Of a stretch of DNA of 64,000 bases, positions 24,149 through 33,868 are shown piece by piece. The stretch lies in NCBI GenBank assembly GCA_002427745.1, contig DIYF01000014.1, positions 66,639 to 130,638 of the forward strand, written 5' to 3'. The position numbers and the translations under genes are program-made. This DNA is from Roseivirga sp. UBA6061. GTDB lineage: Bacteria > Bacteroidota > Bacteroidia > Cytophagales > Cyclobacteriaceae. Below the pieces are notes generated by a model. The model made no database searches. It had not been told where the DNA came from and worked only from the letters and a program-made list of their open reading frames with translations. Position 1 is the stretch's first letter. The number at the start of each line of letters is the position of its first letter.

Positions 24149-25081
24149 ATGACATCAAGAGTTTTTACAGGCATTATATTGCTGACGGCCGTATTTATGG
24201 TGACAGCACCCTCCTGCAAGGACGCACCGGCAGAGACAGACCCTACCGTGAGTGAGCTTCCGGTGAGCAATGTGTTTTCTGCCTCTCAGAACCCGGCCGT
24301 GCTGGAAGCTACAAATATTGATGAGGCTTCGGGCCTGGCTGCCAGCCGTTCCAATGCCCTTTATCTCTGGACGCATAATGATAGCGGGGGAGACCCGGAG
24401 GTCTACCTTTTTACAACTACCGGAGCAGATTCCGGGCGTTATGAACTTGAGGGAGTCAGCAACATAGATTGGGAAGATATTGCCATCGGCCCTGGTCCTG
24501 ATGATGCATTGACCTATCTGCTTGTGGGAGATATCGGAGACAATGCAGCCGTTCGCAACAGCTATGCGATTCACAGAGTGCCAGAGCCAGACCTCAATGT
24601 GACTGACTTGCCCGCAACGGCCACACTGACGGGAGTGGAAACCATTGATTTTGTTTATAGCGATGAAGTTTCCAGAGATGCCGAAACCCTGATGGTCGAC
24701 CCTGCAACAAAAGATATTTATGTGATTTCTAAAAGAGAGGCACAGGTGGGCGTATACCGTTTGCCTTACCCTCAGGAATTAGTTGATACGGATACCGCTG
24801 AATTTCAGGGTTTGATTCCATTCACCAATATTGTGGCGGGTGATATTGCTGCCGGAGGTGATGAGATCCTGCTCAAAGACTACTTCAGGGTATACTACTG
24901 GCAGATTACCGGTGGTAACTCTGTTTATCAGGCCATGACAGAAACTCCGCAACGACTCAATTATCAGGCAGAACCACAGGGGGAAGCCATTGCCTTAAGT
25001 GCTGACGGACAAACCTATTATACCCTCAGTGAGGTAGACTCTGAAGAGCCGGCTACCCTGCTGTCATATCGCAGAAACTGA
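24149..25081 (+). CDS. Lipoprotein with probable beta-propeller fold
   Basis: From ATG 24149 the 310-residue product has a lipoprotein signal ending in the lipobox TAPSC (Cys at residue 23); an ATG at 24113 adds 12 residues. The mature part has repeated strands with EASGLAASRSNALYLWTHNDSGG, SNIDWEDIAIGPG and SRDAETLMVDPATKDIYVISKRE, the layout of six-bladed propellers related to the SdiA-regulated/esterase-like group. The same SGL...ND.G pattern occurs in the protein at 32873-33718. The function is unknown; outer-membrane or periplasmic attachment is predicted. Confidence 0.75.
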   Translation: MTSRVFTGIILLTAVFMVTAPSCKDAPAETDPTVSELPVSNVFSASQNPAVLEATNIDEASGLAASRSNALYLWTHNDSGGDPEVYLFTTTGADSGRYELEGVSNIDWEDIAIGPGPDDALTYLLVGDIGDNAAVRNSYAIHRVPEPDLNVTDLPATATLTGVETIDFVYSDEVSRDAETLMVDPATKDIYVISKREAQVGVYRLPYPQELVDTDTAEFQGLIPFTNIVAGDIAAGGDEILLKDYFRVYYWQITGGNSVYQAMTETPQRLNYQAEPQGEAIALSADGQTYYTLSEVDSEEPATLLSYRRN

Positions 25082-25101
25082 TCTGTCTTTCAGTCCGGGG
25101 T

Positions 25102-25141
25102 AAAAAAATAAGCATCCTCACTTTATCAGATCAGATGCTTA
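25102..25141 (-). terminator. Rho-independent terminator of the LytTR regulator gene
   Basis: TAAGCATC (25109-25116) and GATGCTTA (25134-25141) form an 8-bp stem. On the minus strand the stem is followed by seven T (25102-25108). It lies just downstream of the regulator stop and separates it from the convergent lipoprotein gene. Confidence 0.8.
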
Positions 25142-25161
25142 CGCTCCCTTTATCAATTCTT

Positions 25162-25941
25162 TTAGCTGGCACTAATGGTGTTCAGCGTAGCCGTAAAGGC
25201 GTTATAGTACGATCTCCCGATCGGTATTTTCTTTTCGCCAAGATGTACATGGCTGGTATCAATGGCCGTAACCACATCCACCTGCACTACAAATGACTTG
25301 TGGACTCTCAGGAAACGATCCTTCGGGAGTTTATCGGTAATCTCTTTCAGTGATTTTCTTACTGTATAAGTACGACCATCTGAGACATTCATGGTAATGT
25401 GGTTACCATCTGCTTCAATCCAGAGTAATTCATCATACTTTACCTTTTCCAGAAGTCCCTTTTTCTTCACATAGATAGAATCATTGTTGTATGTGGTAGG
25501 GTTTAGTACGGCAGCAGGGTTACCATTAGAGGAAACGGCAATTCGGTTCTTATTAAAAAGCGCCACCTCAATCGCTGCGTAAACATCATCTTTGGTAAAC
25601 GGCTTTACTATGAACCCGAGGGGCTGCGTATGCTTGGCCCGGTTAACTGTTTCCTTATCCGAGTAGGATGTAATGTATACGAAAGGTAACTTGTACTGCT
25701 CTTGAATAATGCCACCCAGCTCAATACCATCCTGATCTCCTTTGATTTTAACATCAAGCAGTACCAGGTCGGGGCGGGTAGTTTTGATAGATTTGATGGC
25801 CTGATTTGCCGAATTGGCAATCTCGGTTTCATCATAACCAAAGATGCTAAGCATCTCTTGCAGGTTTTCCGCAATAAATGGTTCGTCCTCTACAATGAGG
25901 ATCTTTGAGGTGTTTACATAGTCATTCGTGATAGACGACAT
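25162..25941 (-). CDS. LytTR-family response regulator
   Basis: A 259-residue protein is taken from ATG 25941 (MSSITNDYVNTSKILIVEDEPFIAEN); the ATG at 26016 would add 25 residues with no family likeness. The receiver domain (about 10-125) has IVEDE, the phospho-acceptor in DLVLLDVKIKGDQDGI, YITSYSD and IVKPFTKDD. The LytTR DNA-binding domain (about 155-255) has LLWIEADGNHITMNV, SLKEITDKLPKDRFLRVHKSFVV and IPIGRSYYN. It is divergent from the six-PAS kinase with 101 bases between starts, so the two are probably partners although LytTR regulators usually pair with a different kinase class. Confidence 0.93.
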   Translation of the reverse strand: MSSITNDYVNTSKILIVEDEPFIAENLQEMLSIFGYDETEIANSANQAIKSIKTTRPDLVLLDVKIKGDQDGIELGGIIQEQYKLPFVYITSYSDKETVNRAKHTQPLGFIVKPFTKDDVYAAIEVALFNKNRIAVSSNGNPAAVLNPTTYNNDSIYVKKKGLLEKVKYDELLWIEADGNHITMNVSDGRTYTVRKSLKEITDKLPKDRFLRVHKSFVVQVDVVTAIDTSHVHLGEKKIPIGRSYYNAFTATLNTISAS

Positions 25942-26042
25942 TTTCCTTGATTTAGGTGAATTTGTGCACTTGTCTTTTGACGGAACATGCGAATATACTA
26001 TCTTAAAAATACTCAAATTAATGAATAGAGGCTATTTCTGTG

Positions 26043-29000
26043 ATGGAAAACGTTTTTGGGCATGCTACAAGCAAAATACTCAGTGCTAACGAAAAAATGA
26101 TCGATTTTTCATCAGTAGTCAATAATCTGTCAGAAGTAGTGTGGTCTATAGATCTCACCGTAGAGCCCTATCAGTTCAGATATCTAAACGATCCCGTTAG
26201 TCGTGTACCTAACGGTTCTTATCAGAAAGCGCCTACTACGATTGATGAATGGCAGCAGCAAATTCATGAAGAAGACCGGGAGCGTATTCTGGATGAGTAT
26301 GTAAATGTGCTGAACAATGGCTACGGCAGCTATGCCTACCGGGTAGAGCGAGGGCCGGGCAATTATCGCTATGTACGGGATAGGGTCAAAGTACTCTACG
26401 AGGATGAGAAACCTCTGAGAATTGATGGTATCACCATCGATATCGATGACATTCGGAAATCAAGGCTAAACCTGGAGCTAAGCCAGCAGCGGCTGAAGAG
26501 CATTGTGGATTCGCTGCCCGACCCTGTGTTTATTTCTACCCGCAAAGACGGAAAAGCAATTTTCGCAAACGAAGTTTTCTTTGAGGTATATGGAATGAAT
26601 CCGGGAGAATTCCTGGGTAAAAAGGTGGTGCAATTCTACCAGAATTTTGATACCCGTAAAACCTATCTGTCATTATTGGCGAAGGAGGGAAGGGTTCAGA
26701 ACCACGAACTGGTGTTAAAAAATAAGAAGGACGAATCCTTTTGGGTAAGTGCTTCTACCATGCCATTGGATTTCCAGAATGAAGCCTGTTACATCACCAT
26801 ATTGCAGGACATTACCTTCAGAAAGTCTCTGGAAAAAGACCTGAAAGACAGTAACGAACGCTATCAGCTCGCTGTCGAGGGAACAAATGATGTTATCTGG
26901 GAATACGATTTTGATAAAGGAACTTCCTATCTGTCACCTCAGTTCTGGGCGGCCTTAGGCCTTGAGCAGGAAACCAATCCGCTGGATGACAACCTGCTTT
27001 CACGCTATCTCCATGAAGAAGACAGAAAGTCTTTTATTTCTACCATACAGGGTCGGTTTAAGCGACATGAAGGTGATTTGGAAACAGAATGCCGCTTTAT
27101 AGGAGAAGGAGGAAAGGTGATCTGGGTGTTTATCAAAGCCCGGATTCTCTACGATGCCAACGGAGACCCTGCAAGGGTGGTGGGATCCCTGTCCAATATT
27201 ACTTCTCTGAAACAAGCACGGTCTAAGTTGCAGGAAAGTGAGGCCAAGTACAGAATCATCTCTCAGAACTCGAGTGATTGTATTTGTCTGCATTCTCCCG
27301 AAAGAGATTTTGTCTTTGTAAGTGCTTCGTCTTTCGATGTAATCGGCTACAAGCCTGATGAGTTGGAAAGACTGCGTTTGAGAGATATCATTGATGATGA
27401 GTACTATGAAGCCGTTAAAGCCAGTATTTCTGAAGTAATACTCAACCCTAAAAAGAAAATTGTTATCTCATTCAAGGCAAAGCAGGCCAATGGAGAGCTT
27501 GTATGGCTTGAAACGCACGGAGGGGCAATTCTGGACCAGGAAGGTCAGATTATGTACTTCCAGACCTCTACCCGTAATATTACGGCCAGGGTTGAAGCAG
27601 AAGATAAACTCAGAGAAAGTGAAGAGCGCTACAAGCTGATTTCTCAGAATTCACATGACATAGTTTCACTGATGGACCTGGAGGGTAAATACCTGTTTAT
27701 TTCACCTTCTATAAAAGATACCCTGGGCTACGAAGTGGAAGAAATGCTCGGGCGTGCTACTACCGACTTTATTCACCCTGATGACTTACCGGGAGTAGTG
27801 GAGTCCATGCAGGATACACTCGCTCAGAATACCAAGATGTCTGAAGCTCTCTTCCGTTTCAGGCATAAAAGCGGAGACTATCGCTGGCTTGAAGCCAAGG
27901 GAGGCATTATTAATAATGAAGAGGGCGAGCCCATTTACTTCAGATCTACCAAGGTAGATATGACAGACAAAATCCGGGCGGAGCAGCGGCTGAAAGAAAA
28001 AGAAGAACAGTATAAGCTCGTTTCAGAAAACTCTACCGATGTAATTGCCTTGCATGACCTCAAGGGTAAATTCAGCTTTATTTCTCCCTCCTGCTACCGC
28101 CTTGTCGGTTTCACTGTGGAAGAGTGTTTAGGCAAAGACCCCATGGCACTCATTCACAAGGAGGATGTGAAGAGGGTAAACAAGGTTTTTGAAGATACAA
28201 TTACCAATAAGAGTCAGGATGTACAGACTTCTTATCGCATCAGAAGAAGAGACGGAGAGTATGTGCCGGTAGGTGTTTCGCTCACCTCTGTACTCGATGA
28301 TAAAGGCGAAGTGCAGTATGTGCTGTCTTCCACGCGTGATATCACTGAGATTATGAAGGTGATAGAGAAAGAGCGTTATCTGAATAAGCTCAAGTCGAGC
28401 TTTATCTCCATGGCCTCACATGAATTCAGAACACCTCTTACCACCATACAGTCGAGTAATGAGCTGATCCAGATGTACCTGGAAAATCAGATCGATCCAA
28501 CCAACGGCAAGCTTACCAAGCATGTTTCGCGCATCAGAGTGGAACTGGAAAGACTCAACTCATTGCTGAAAGATGTGTTTACACTGGGCAGACTTGATGT
28601 GGGCCGTGCCAGGGTAAATAAAGAACTCACCTCGCTTACTGCTATTGCCAAACAGGTGGTGCTTGAAGCCAGTGTAGGCTTCAAAAACAGAGCGGTTGCT
28701 GTACAGACTGTAGGAGATGAACGTCAGGTGAATCTTGACAGCCAGCTGATCAGCCATGCCATGTCAAACATCGTATTGAATGCTCTTAAGTATTCTGAGG
28801 GTTGCCCTGATCCGGAAATGACGATCGTATACATGGAAGATTCCATTGATATTAAGGTAAAGGATTATGGAATCGGTATTCCTGACAAGGATAAAGATGG
28901 TCTCTTCGAGTCCTTCTCACGAGCCAGTAATGTCGGTGATATAGAGGGTACCGGTCTGGGACTCGTTATTGTACGTCAGTTTGTTGAAATGCACGATGGT

Positions 29001-29066
29001 ACCATCACCTTTGAAAGCGAGCTGAAGAAAGGCTCTACCTTTAAAATCCACTTGCCGAATATCTAG
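26043..29066 (+). CDS. Cytoplasmic histidine kinase with six PAS domains
   Basis: The 1007-residue kinase from ATG 26043 (a GTG at 26040 is also in frame) has six consecutive PAS units of ~110-130 residues, each closing with a PAC-like strand before a linker helix (for example ITLQ/ITFRKSLEKDL, ITSLKQARSKL, ITARVEAEDKL, MTDKIRAEQRL, ITEIMKVIEK). HisKA follows with the phosphorylated H793 in SMASHEFRTPL, then HATPase_c (N box NIVLNALKYSEG, G1 DYGIGIPD, G2 GTGLGLVIV). There is no membrane helix, so it senses inside the cell. Several units share near-identical starts (YKLISQNS, YKLVSENS), a sign of recent duplication. Confidence 0.95.
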   Translation: MENVFGHATSKILSANEKMIDFSSVVNNLSEVVWSIDLTVEPYQFRYLNDPVSRVPNGSYQKAPTTIDEWQQQIHEEDRERILDEYVNVLNNGYGSYAYRVERGPGNYRYVRDRVKVLYEDEKPLRIDGITIDIDDIRKSRLNLELSQQRLKSIVDSLPDPVFISTRKDGKAIFANEVFFEVYGMNPGEFLGKKVVQFYQNFDTRKTYLSLLAKEGRVQNHELVLKNKKDESFWVSASTMPLDFQNEACYITILQDITFRKSLEKDLKDSNERYQLAVEGTNDVIWEYDFDKGTSYLSPQFWAALGLEQETNPLDDNLLSRYLHEEDRKSFISTIQGRFKRHEGDLETECRFIGEGGKVIWVFIKARILYDANGDPARVVGSLSNITSLKQARSKLQESEAKYRIISQNSSDCICLHSPERDFVFVSASSFDVIGYKPDELERLRLRDIIDDEYYEAVKASISEVILNPKKKIVISFKAKQANGELVWLETHGGAILDQEGQIMYFQTSTRNITARVEAEDKLRESEERYKLISQNSHDIVSLMDLEGKYLFISPSIKDTLGYEVEEMLGRATTDFIHPDDLPGVVESMQDTLAQNTKMSEALFRFRHKSGDYRWLEAKGGIINNEEGEPIYFRSTKVDMTDKIRAEQRLKEKEEQYKLVSENSTDVIALHDLKGKFSFISPSCYRLVGFTVEECLGKDPMALIHKEDVKRVNKVFEDTITNKSQDVQTSYRIRRRDGEYVPVGVSLTSVLDDKGEVQYVLSSTRDITEIMKVIEKERYLNKLKSSFISMASHEFRTPLTTIQSSNELIQMYLENQIDPTNGKLTKHVSRIRVELERLNSLLKDVFTLGRLDVGRARVNKELTSLTAIAKQVVLEASVGFKNRAVAVQTVGDERQVNLDSQLISHAMSNIVLNALKYSEGCPDPEMTIVYMEDSIDIKVKDYGIGIPDKDKDGLFESFSRASNVGDIEGTGLGLVIVRQFVEMHDGTITFESELKKGSTFKIHLPNI

Positions 29067-29083
29067 TTCAGGCATAAAAAAAA

Positions 29084-29114
29084 CTGACGCCCCTTTTCAG
29101 AAGCGTCAGCTTTT
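29084..29114. terminator. Bidirectional terminator between the PAS kinase and phosphoesterase genes
   Basis: CTGACGC (29084-29090) pairs with GCGTCAG (29103-29109). There is an A run on the left (29076-29083) and CTTTT on the right. It serves two convergent genes. Confidence 0.8.
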
Positions 29115-29134
29115 ATTCTCTTTTCATCAGGTTC

Positions 29135-32100
29135 TCAGAAGTAGAAACCGAACTTTACGAGAGGCAGAAAATCCTCTTCTGATTTGGCCATTAAGATATT
29201 GATGGCAAATCGCCCGAATGGAGTCAGGTAAAAACCTCCGCCATAGCCATGGTGCAAAGTATCCGAATCCTGGCCATCTACATAGACCTTGCCGATATCA
29301 TTGAATAGAATCAGACCTACTCTTGAGGGCAAAATGTAGTTACGCCATTCAAACAGGTCTACCCTGAGGTCAAGCTGGTGATAAAAACTGCTTTCCCCCG
29401 AAAATCTGAATCTTCTGTAGCCTCTGAGTGTATTAAATCCGTCAAGGCGACTGGCCTGGAAGAACTCAAAGTCACCAAAGCTCTTTTGATAGCCCACGCG
29501 GGTGGCAATGGAAGTTCGGGCAAAGGCTCCGAGAGCCCAGCGCAGGGTAAGGTCAGTATTCCACTGAGCACTGTTCCTGGAGTTGTCATTGAGGCCTCCT
29601 TCATAGCTCAGTGCTGTGTTAAAAGTGACACCGCGCTTCGCCACAATATTATTGTCGCGGCTATCGAAATGGAAGCCAATGTTTCCACCCAGGTAAGCTT
29701 TGTCTTCAAAGAGATTGGTCCCGGTCATGCCATCAGCGGGGAAGCCGGTCGTAATGAATCTGTCGTTACTTTGCTGTACCTCAATAGCTCTGAAAGAAGT
29801 CCCCAGGTTGAGTCTTGCTTTTGAGCCCACATTCAGGTCCAGCGATGGTTTCAAAGAGTACTCCTCAAAGCGTGTACGATAGAAGGTAAGCTCCAGATCA
29901 TCATTGTATTCCGTTTCGTTACCCAGACCAAAGAAGTTGTTCACGAAATTAGGTGCTTTGATATCGGCCTCCAATCTGAAATCAGCCTTACCGATAGCAT
30001 CTGTGAACTGGCCTTTGTAGCGCAAATTATAAGAAGAGGTAGCCAGTGCGTAGCTACCGGAAAAGCTTTGCTGTGAAGCAAAAGGTTCTTTGCGGAAGCC
30101 ATCTTTTTTGACCATCATACCACCCCCGATAAAGAGTCCGTCATCCGGGTTGAAATTGAAGGAGAGCAGAGGCATTCTTACGTCAAAATCAAACTCCTCC
30201 ATATTATATCGGTTGACATCAGGGTCTTTGTCAGTAGTCAGGTTTTTTGTCTCAACGCCCTCCTTTAGCTGCGTGCCGGTCAGGTTGTCATAAACGTAGG
30301 TCTTTTTGCCACCTGAACGTACCACGCTGTTGTCCTCAATTTTGTCATTGCCTTCGCCTGCAATTACCCTGATGAGAATGCCTTTTTTGACATCACCGTT
30401 GATTTCAAATTCATCTTCTCCGCCAAAGCCGAAAAGCCTTACTTCTCTGGTTACAGAAGTATTGAAGGTACGTTCGTAGAGTACCTTATTGCGGTTTCCT
30501 TTTTTGGAGATTTTGTAAACGGTGACCTTGGTATGTTCGTCATCAACGCGTTCCACATCAAACAATTCCCTTTTGTCACTGCCCAATACAGTTACCTCTT
30601 TAGAGATGAACCTGTAATAGTCCTCAGCGTAGACGTCCAGCTTGTCCCTTCTGTTTTTCAGCTTTCGGGTGATCTCTTCACCCCTCAGGTCATAGATTTC
30701 CTTTGGCCAGGTTTTCATGGCCGATTCAATCACCTCATCGGTCAGTGCGGCTTTGATCTCGTTAGCCTGTGTGAGCCAGTCTTCCAGTGAAGGTTCTGTC
30801 ATGAAATAGCGATCAAACCATTTGATTCGATAGAATCCGTAAGAGGGAGTGTAGCTGATTTCATCGTTGAAGCCTTTGAACGAAGGCTGAGCCCACTTGG
30901 AGCCTGCGAGTTTCTTAAAGCTGCCTTCTCCAGAGAAGAAAGCCACATCCCTGTCCCGGGGAATCGGGCGAAACCTGCGCTCATCGTCCTTGCCTTTGTA
31001 TTCAACCCAGCGCCACTGATCGTCATGACGGTCCCAGTCACCCAGCCACATATCGAAGAGGCGGTTGCGAACCACGAAGTTCTGGTCTACATGGTTATCG
31101 TTGTCTTTTTTCAGGGTGGCATAGAGTTCAATACTACCCATTACATCTTTACCGGCACCAAAGAAATCCTCCTTGATATGCTTCTTATTGGCACGTTCTT
31201 CAAAGATGGCCAGTGAGTTGGCCAGCTCCTTGCGGTAGATGCCGAAGCGTGGGTCATCCGGGATGAAATACACCTTGGGGTTGGCATGAAGAATGCCCGC
31301 AGCATCTGCCAGTGGCGGAATTACGAAGGGTGCATAGGGGTGAGATGCCGAAATGCCATCCTGAACAATACTCTTAATAAAGGTCTGCCTCAGTTCTGGT
31401 GGAAGAGTCAGAGCAGGATTTTTGTCCATTGAGCGCAGTACATACTGTTTGCCATCTTTGGCTACCAGTCTTAGCGATGTGGTTTGGTGCCCACCACCCT
31501 TCTTCAATATTTTCAATCCGCCTTTTACCGTGGCTATGTCAAAAATCGGGAACCTAAGCTCAGTAGCCCATTCCTTGCGGTAGTTCTCTCCAAAAAGCGA
31601 TTTGTGCAGTTTGGAACGCCCGATATACTTCTGACTGGCAGAGAAGAGGGTGTCTTTTCCCGCAAAAGAGATTCTGCTGTAACGCGCCATCAGATCTTCC
31701 GGATTTGGAGCAAACGGGCGATTAGATACCTCTTTGGTGTATACTTCTTTAGCCTGGTTGTTTTCTGGCGTATGAAAGCTCAGTTTGGTGGTGCCGTCAG
31801 CATAATAGTCAAGTCTGGCATAGCCTGTGATGTTGGAAGCAAATTGCGCATCGCCTTTTTGCCTGACACGCGCATTGTTTTTAGAGCCCGACCCGCTTAC
31901 AATAAAGTGCATACCCTCTTTTTCAATATGTTCAAGGGCGTGCTCATGACCTGCGGCATGAATCAGGTCAGGGTGTTGCTTCATAAGTGATACCATACCA
32001 TCTCTAAAGCGCTTGTAGACGGGATGAGTGTTGTCTTGTATGTTACCAAAGACCTGACGATATACCGGGTAGATAGACCCCAGTCCCGGTAAAGGAACGT

Positions 32101-32818
32101 AGAGGTTCTTCATCTTTTTGGAGGCCGTCAGTGGGAATAAATGGTCTTTCAGGCCAAACACGCCACCATGAATGCCATAAGTGTACATAGGGTGGTGAGA
32201 AACCACGATTACCTTTTTATGAATGTTTCTCAACAGAGCATCCTGGAACAAGGCGGCTACATCTGTCAGGCTGTTTACAGAGCAGCCTTCCGTTGGCTTG
32301 GGGCCTTTGTGCAGAAACCACTGAGTATCTACTACGATCAGCGTGATTTTTTCTGTGAGCTCTACTTCTACCGGACCAGGGCAACCTCCGTCCGGAAGAA
32401 ATACATTCTGACTATCCAGTGCAGCTTCTACATACCGTTCCTGGTTTCCCAGCCATTCCCAGCCATACTCTCTGCCCTGAGCCCAGTCATGGTTTCCCGG
32501 AATAAATATCTTCTGACCGGCAAAATCCTTTACTGCGTTGATCTGACCGTCAAGCGCTACTTCAGCTTCTGCTCTTAGTTCGTGGCCTGCCGGAGGCATA
32601 CCCTTGGGGTAGATATTATCGCCCAGATACACCACGGCTCCTTTGTCACCCACCCTGGCAAGTTCTTCTTTCAAAACTTCCAGAACCGGGTTTTCATGAG
32701 GCTCCCCGGCATCACCGATGAGGAATACCGAATAGATGGGATCATTCCCCTGTTGAAAGGTGAATGAGGAAAAGAGTACTAAAACCGATAAAGCAATAAA
32801 TGAAAAAAACTTCTTCAT
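29135..32818 (-). CDS. Metallophosphoesterase / kinase-like / outer-membrane barrel fusion
   Basis: The 1227-residue exported protein has a signal peptide (to about 22), then a calcineurin-like phosphoesterase (about 27-350) with all metal motifs: GDAG (D36), GDNIY (D67, N68), GNHDW (N109, H110), VVSHHP (H208), GHEH (H291, H293). Residues ~430-735 look like an atypical kinase fold: LRLVAKDGKQYVLRSMDK (449-466), LGDWDRHDDQW (592-602) and PIPRDRDVAFF (618-628) mimic the catalytic and metal loops of CotH/HipA/FAM20-type kinases. A linker with FGGEDEFEINGD and GEGNDKIED follows. Residues ~875-1227 form a BamA/surface-antigen-like barrel ending VKFGFYF. It follows the SdiA-regulated-type gene by 54 bases. 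The phosphoesterase and barrel are clear; the kinase reading is inference. Confidence 0.82.
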   Translation of the reverse strand: MKKFFSFIALSVLVLFSSFTFQQGNDPIYSVFLIGDAGEPHENPVLEVLKEELARVGDKGAVVYLGDNIYPKGMPPAGHELRAEAEVALDGQINAVKDFAGQKIFIPGNHDWAQGREYGWEWLGNQERYVEAALDSQNVFLPDGGCPGPVEVELTEKITLIVVDTQWFLHKGPKPTEGCSVNSLTDVAALFQDALLRNIHKKVIVVSHHPMYTYGIHGGVFGLKDHLFPLTASKKMKNLYVPLPGLGSIYPVYRQVFGNIQDNTHPVYKRFRDGMVSLMKQHPDLIHAAGHEHALEHIEKEGMHFIVSGSGSKNNARVRQKGDAQFASNITGYARLDYYADGTTKLSFHTPENNQAKEVYTKEVSNRPFAPNPEDLMARYSRISFAGKDTLFSASQKYIGRSKLHKSLFGENYRKEWATELRFPIFDIATVKGGLKILKKGGGHQTTSLRLVAKDGKQYVLRSMDKNPALTLPPELRQTFIKSIVQDGISASHPYAPFVIPPLADAAGILHANPKVYFIPDDPRFGIYRKELANSLAIFEERANKKHIKEDFFGAGKDVMGSIELYATLKKDNDNHVDQNFVVRNRLFDMWLGDWDRHDDQWRWVEYKGKDDERRFRPIPRDRDVAFFSGEGSFKKLAGSKWAQPSFKGFNDEISYTPSYGFYRIKWFDRYFMTEPSLEDWLTQANEIKAALTDEVIESAMKTWPKEIYDLRGEEITRKLKNRRDKLDVYAEDYYRFISKEVTVLGSDKRELFDVERVDDEHTKVTVYKISKKGNRNKVLYERTFNTSVTREVRLFGFGGEDEFEINGDVKKGILIRVIAGEGNDKIEDNSVVRSGGKKTYVYDNLTGTQLKEGVETKNLTTDKDPDVNRYNMEEFDFDVRMPLLSFNFNPDDGLFIGGGMMVKKDGFRKEPFASQQSFSGSYALATSSYNLRYKGQFTDAIGKADFRLEADIKAPNFVNNFFGLGNETEYNDDLELTFYRTRFEEYSLKPSLDLNVGSKARLNLGTSFRAIEVQQSNDRFITTGFPADGMTGTNLFEDKAYLGGNIGFHFDSRDNNIVAKRGVTFNTALSYEGGLNDNSRNSAQWNTDLTLRWALGAFARTSIATRVGYQKSFGDFEFFQASRLDGFNTLRGYRRFRFSGESSFYHQLDLRVDLFEWRNYILPSRVGLILFNDIGKVYVDGQDSDTLHHGYGGGFYLTPFGRFAINILMAKSEEDFLPLVKFGFYF

Positions 32819-32872
32819 AACAGTGGTTTTCTTGGCCAGGGGCCTGGTATTAATAATATTGTTAAGGTGAGG

Positions 32873-33718
32873 TTAACCCCCACTTTTCATCTTAAAATGG
32901 AGAATAGTACCGCCTTCTCCTTCTTGTTCATTAGAGATAAAGAGATCGCCTTCCGGTGAGAAGGTAATACCCTCTGGTTGAGGGAAAAGGCTCCTTTTCA
33001 GTGTGGTAAAGGTCTTGGGCCGGCCATCCTGATGAAAGACGATAAGGGCATGGCCCGTAGACGCAATTATATAGACTTCATGCGTAATCGGATGTACGGC
33101 AATTCCCGAAGGCCTTACCTTGGTGTTTTTACTTCCCAGCACCTTTTTCAGGTCTTTATCTTTCAATACATAAACAGGCGTTTTTGCATGTTTTTGTGTG
33201 GCCAGGTCAAAGGCATATACTGCTTTGCCTTTTACCTCTACATCTTCTGTATCTCCTTTCCCCTTCAGGGCTATTAAAAGCTGGTGAGTAACGGGGTTAT
33301 AGCCCAGGCCCTCAACATCGTTTTCCGATTTAAAGGGGCCTTTTATTTTTTCCACCACCTCATACATGACCGTGCTGAACTTGTAGATATCACCATTACT
33401 CTTAATGGCATAGATATAACCATCTACCAGCTCAATGCCTTCAAAATCTCCCCGGCCTGCAAATTTGATGTTCTTGCCTTTTTTGAGCCGCTTTGTGATC
33501 AGGTCGTAGATGTATACCCTTCCGTGTTCATCATTAATCGCAGCCAGCGTATGGGTGTCGTAGTAGGTAAGCCCCGATACCTCTTCCAGTACCTCGGGTA
33601 GTTGATGTATGGCAACCGGGGATTTCAGGTCATACGGAAGGCTTATGTCTTCCTGACTTCTTCCCAGGTTTGGCAGCAATACCCAGAGGGCAGATATCAT
33701 TAAAAAATACTTACTCAT
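32873..33718 (-). CDS. SdiA-regulated (YjiK-like) beta-propeller protein, exported
   Basis: The 281-residue product is taken from ATG 33718 (MSKYFLMISALWVLLP, a normal signal peptide ending GRSQ); the ATG at 33733 adds five residues. The mature protein has propeller strands with EEVSGLTYYDTHTLAAINDEHG, GDFEGIELVDGYIYAIKSNGDIY, ENDVEGLGYNPVTHQLLIALKG and RPSGIAVHPITHEVYIIAST, matching the SdiA-regulated family. Family members are exported and lack a proven activity, though phytase/esterase-like chemistry has been suggested. It lies between an outer-membrane protein gene and the phosphoesterase fusion in the same direction, so it may act on the same substrate at the surface. Confidence 0.8.
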   Translation of the reverse strand: MSKYFLMISALWVLLPNLGRSQEDISLPYDLKSPVAIHQLPEVLEEVSGLTYYDTHTLAAINDEHGRVYIYDLITKRLKKGKNIKFAGRGDFEGIELVDGYIYAIKSNGDIYKFSTVMYEVVEKIKGPFKSENDVEGLGYNPVTHQLLIALKGKGDTEDVEVKGKAVYAFDLATQKHAKTPVYVLKDKDLKKVLGSKNTKVRPSGIAVHPITHEVYIIASTGHALIVFHQDGRPKTFTTLKRSLFPQPEGITFSPEGDLFISNEQEGEGGTILHFKMKSGG

Positions 33719-33868
33719 ACTATCAGCTAACAAAATTAGCAGATATATGATTCAAGTCCTTGCCTAAATTGGTCACAGTTTGTGTTTTTGCCCTGATACG
33801 ACAATCTGTGAAAGAAGAATGGGTTGAATTCAGTGGTGCCTGGTTGGTGTATTGCCCAAATAGTCAGT

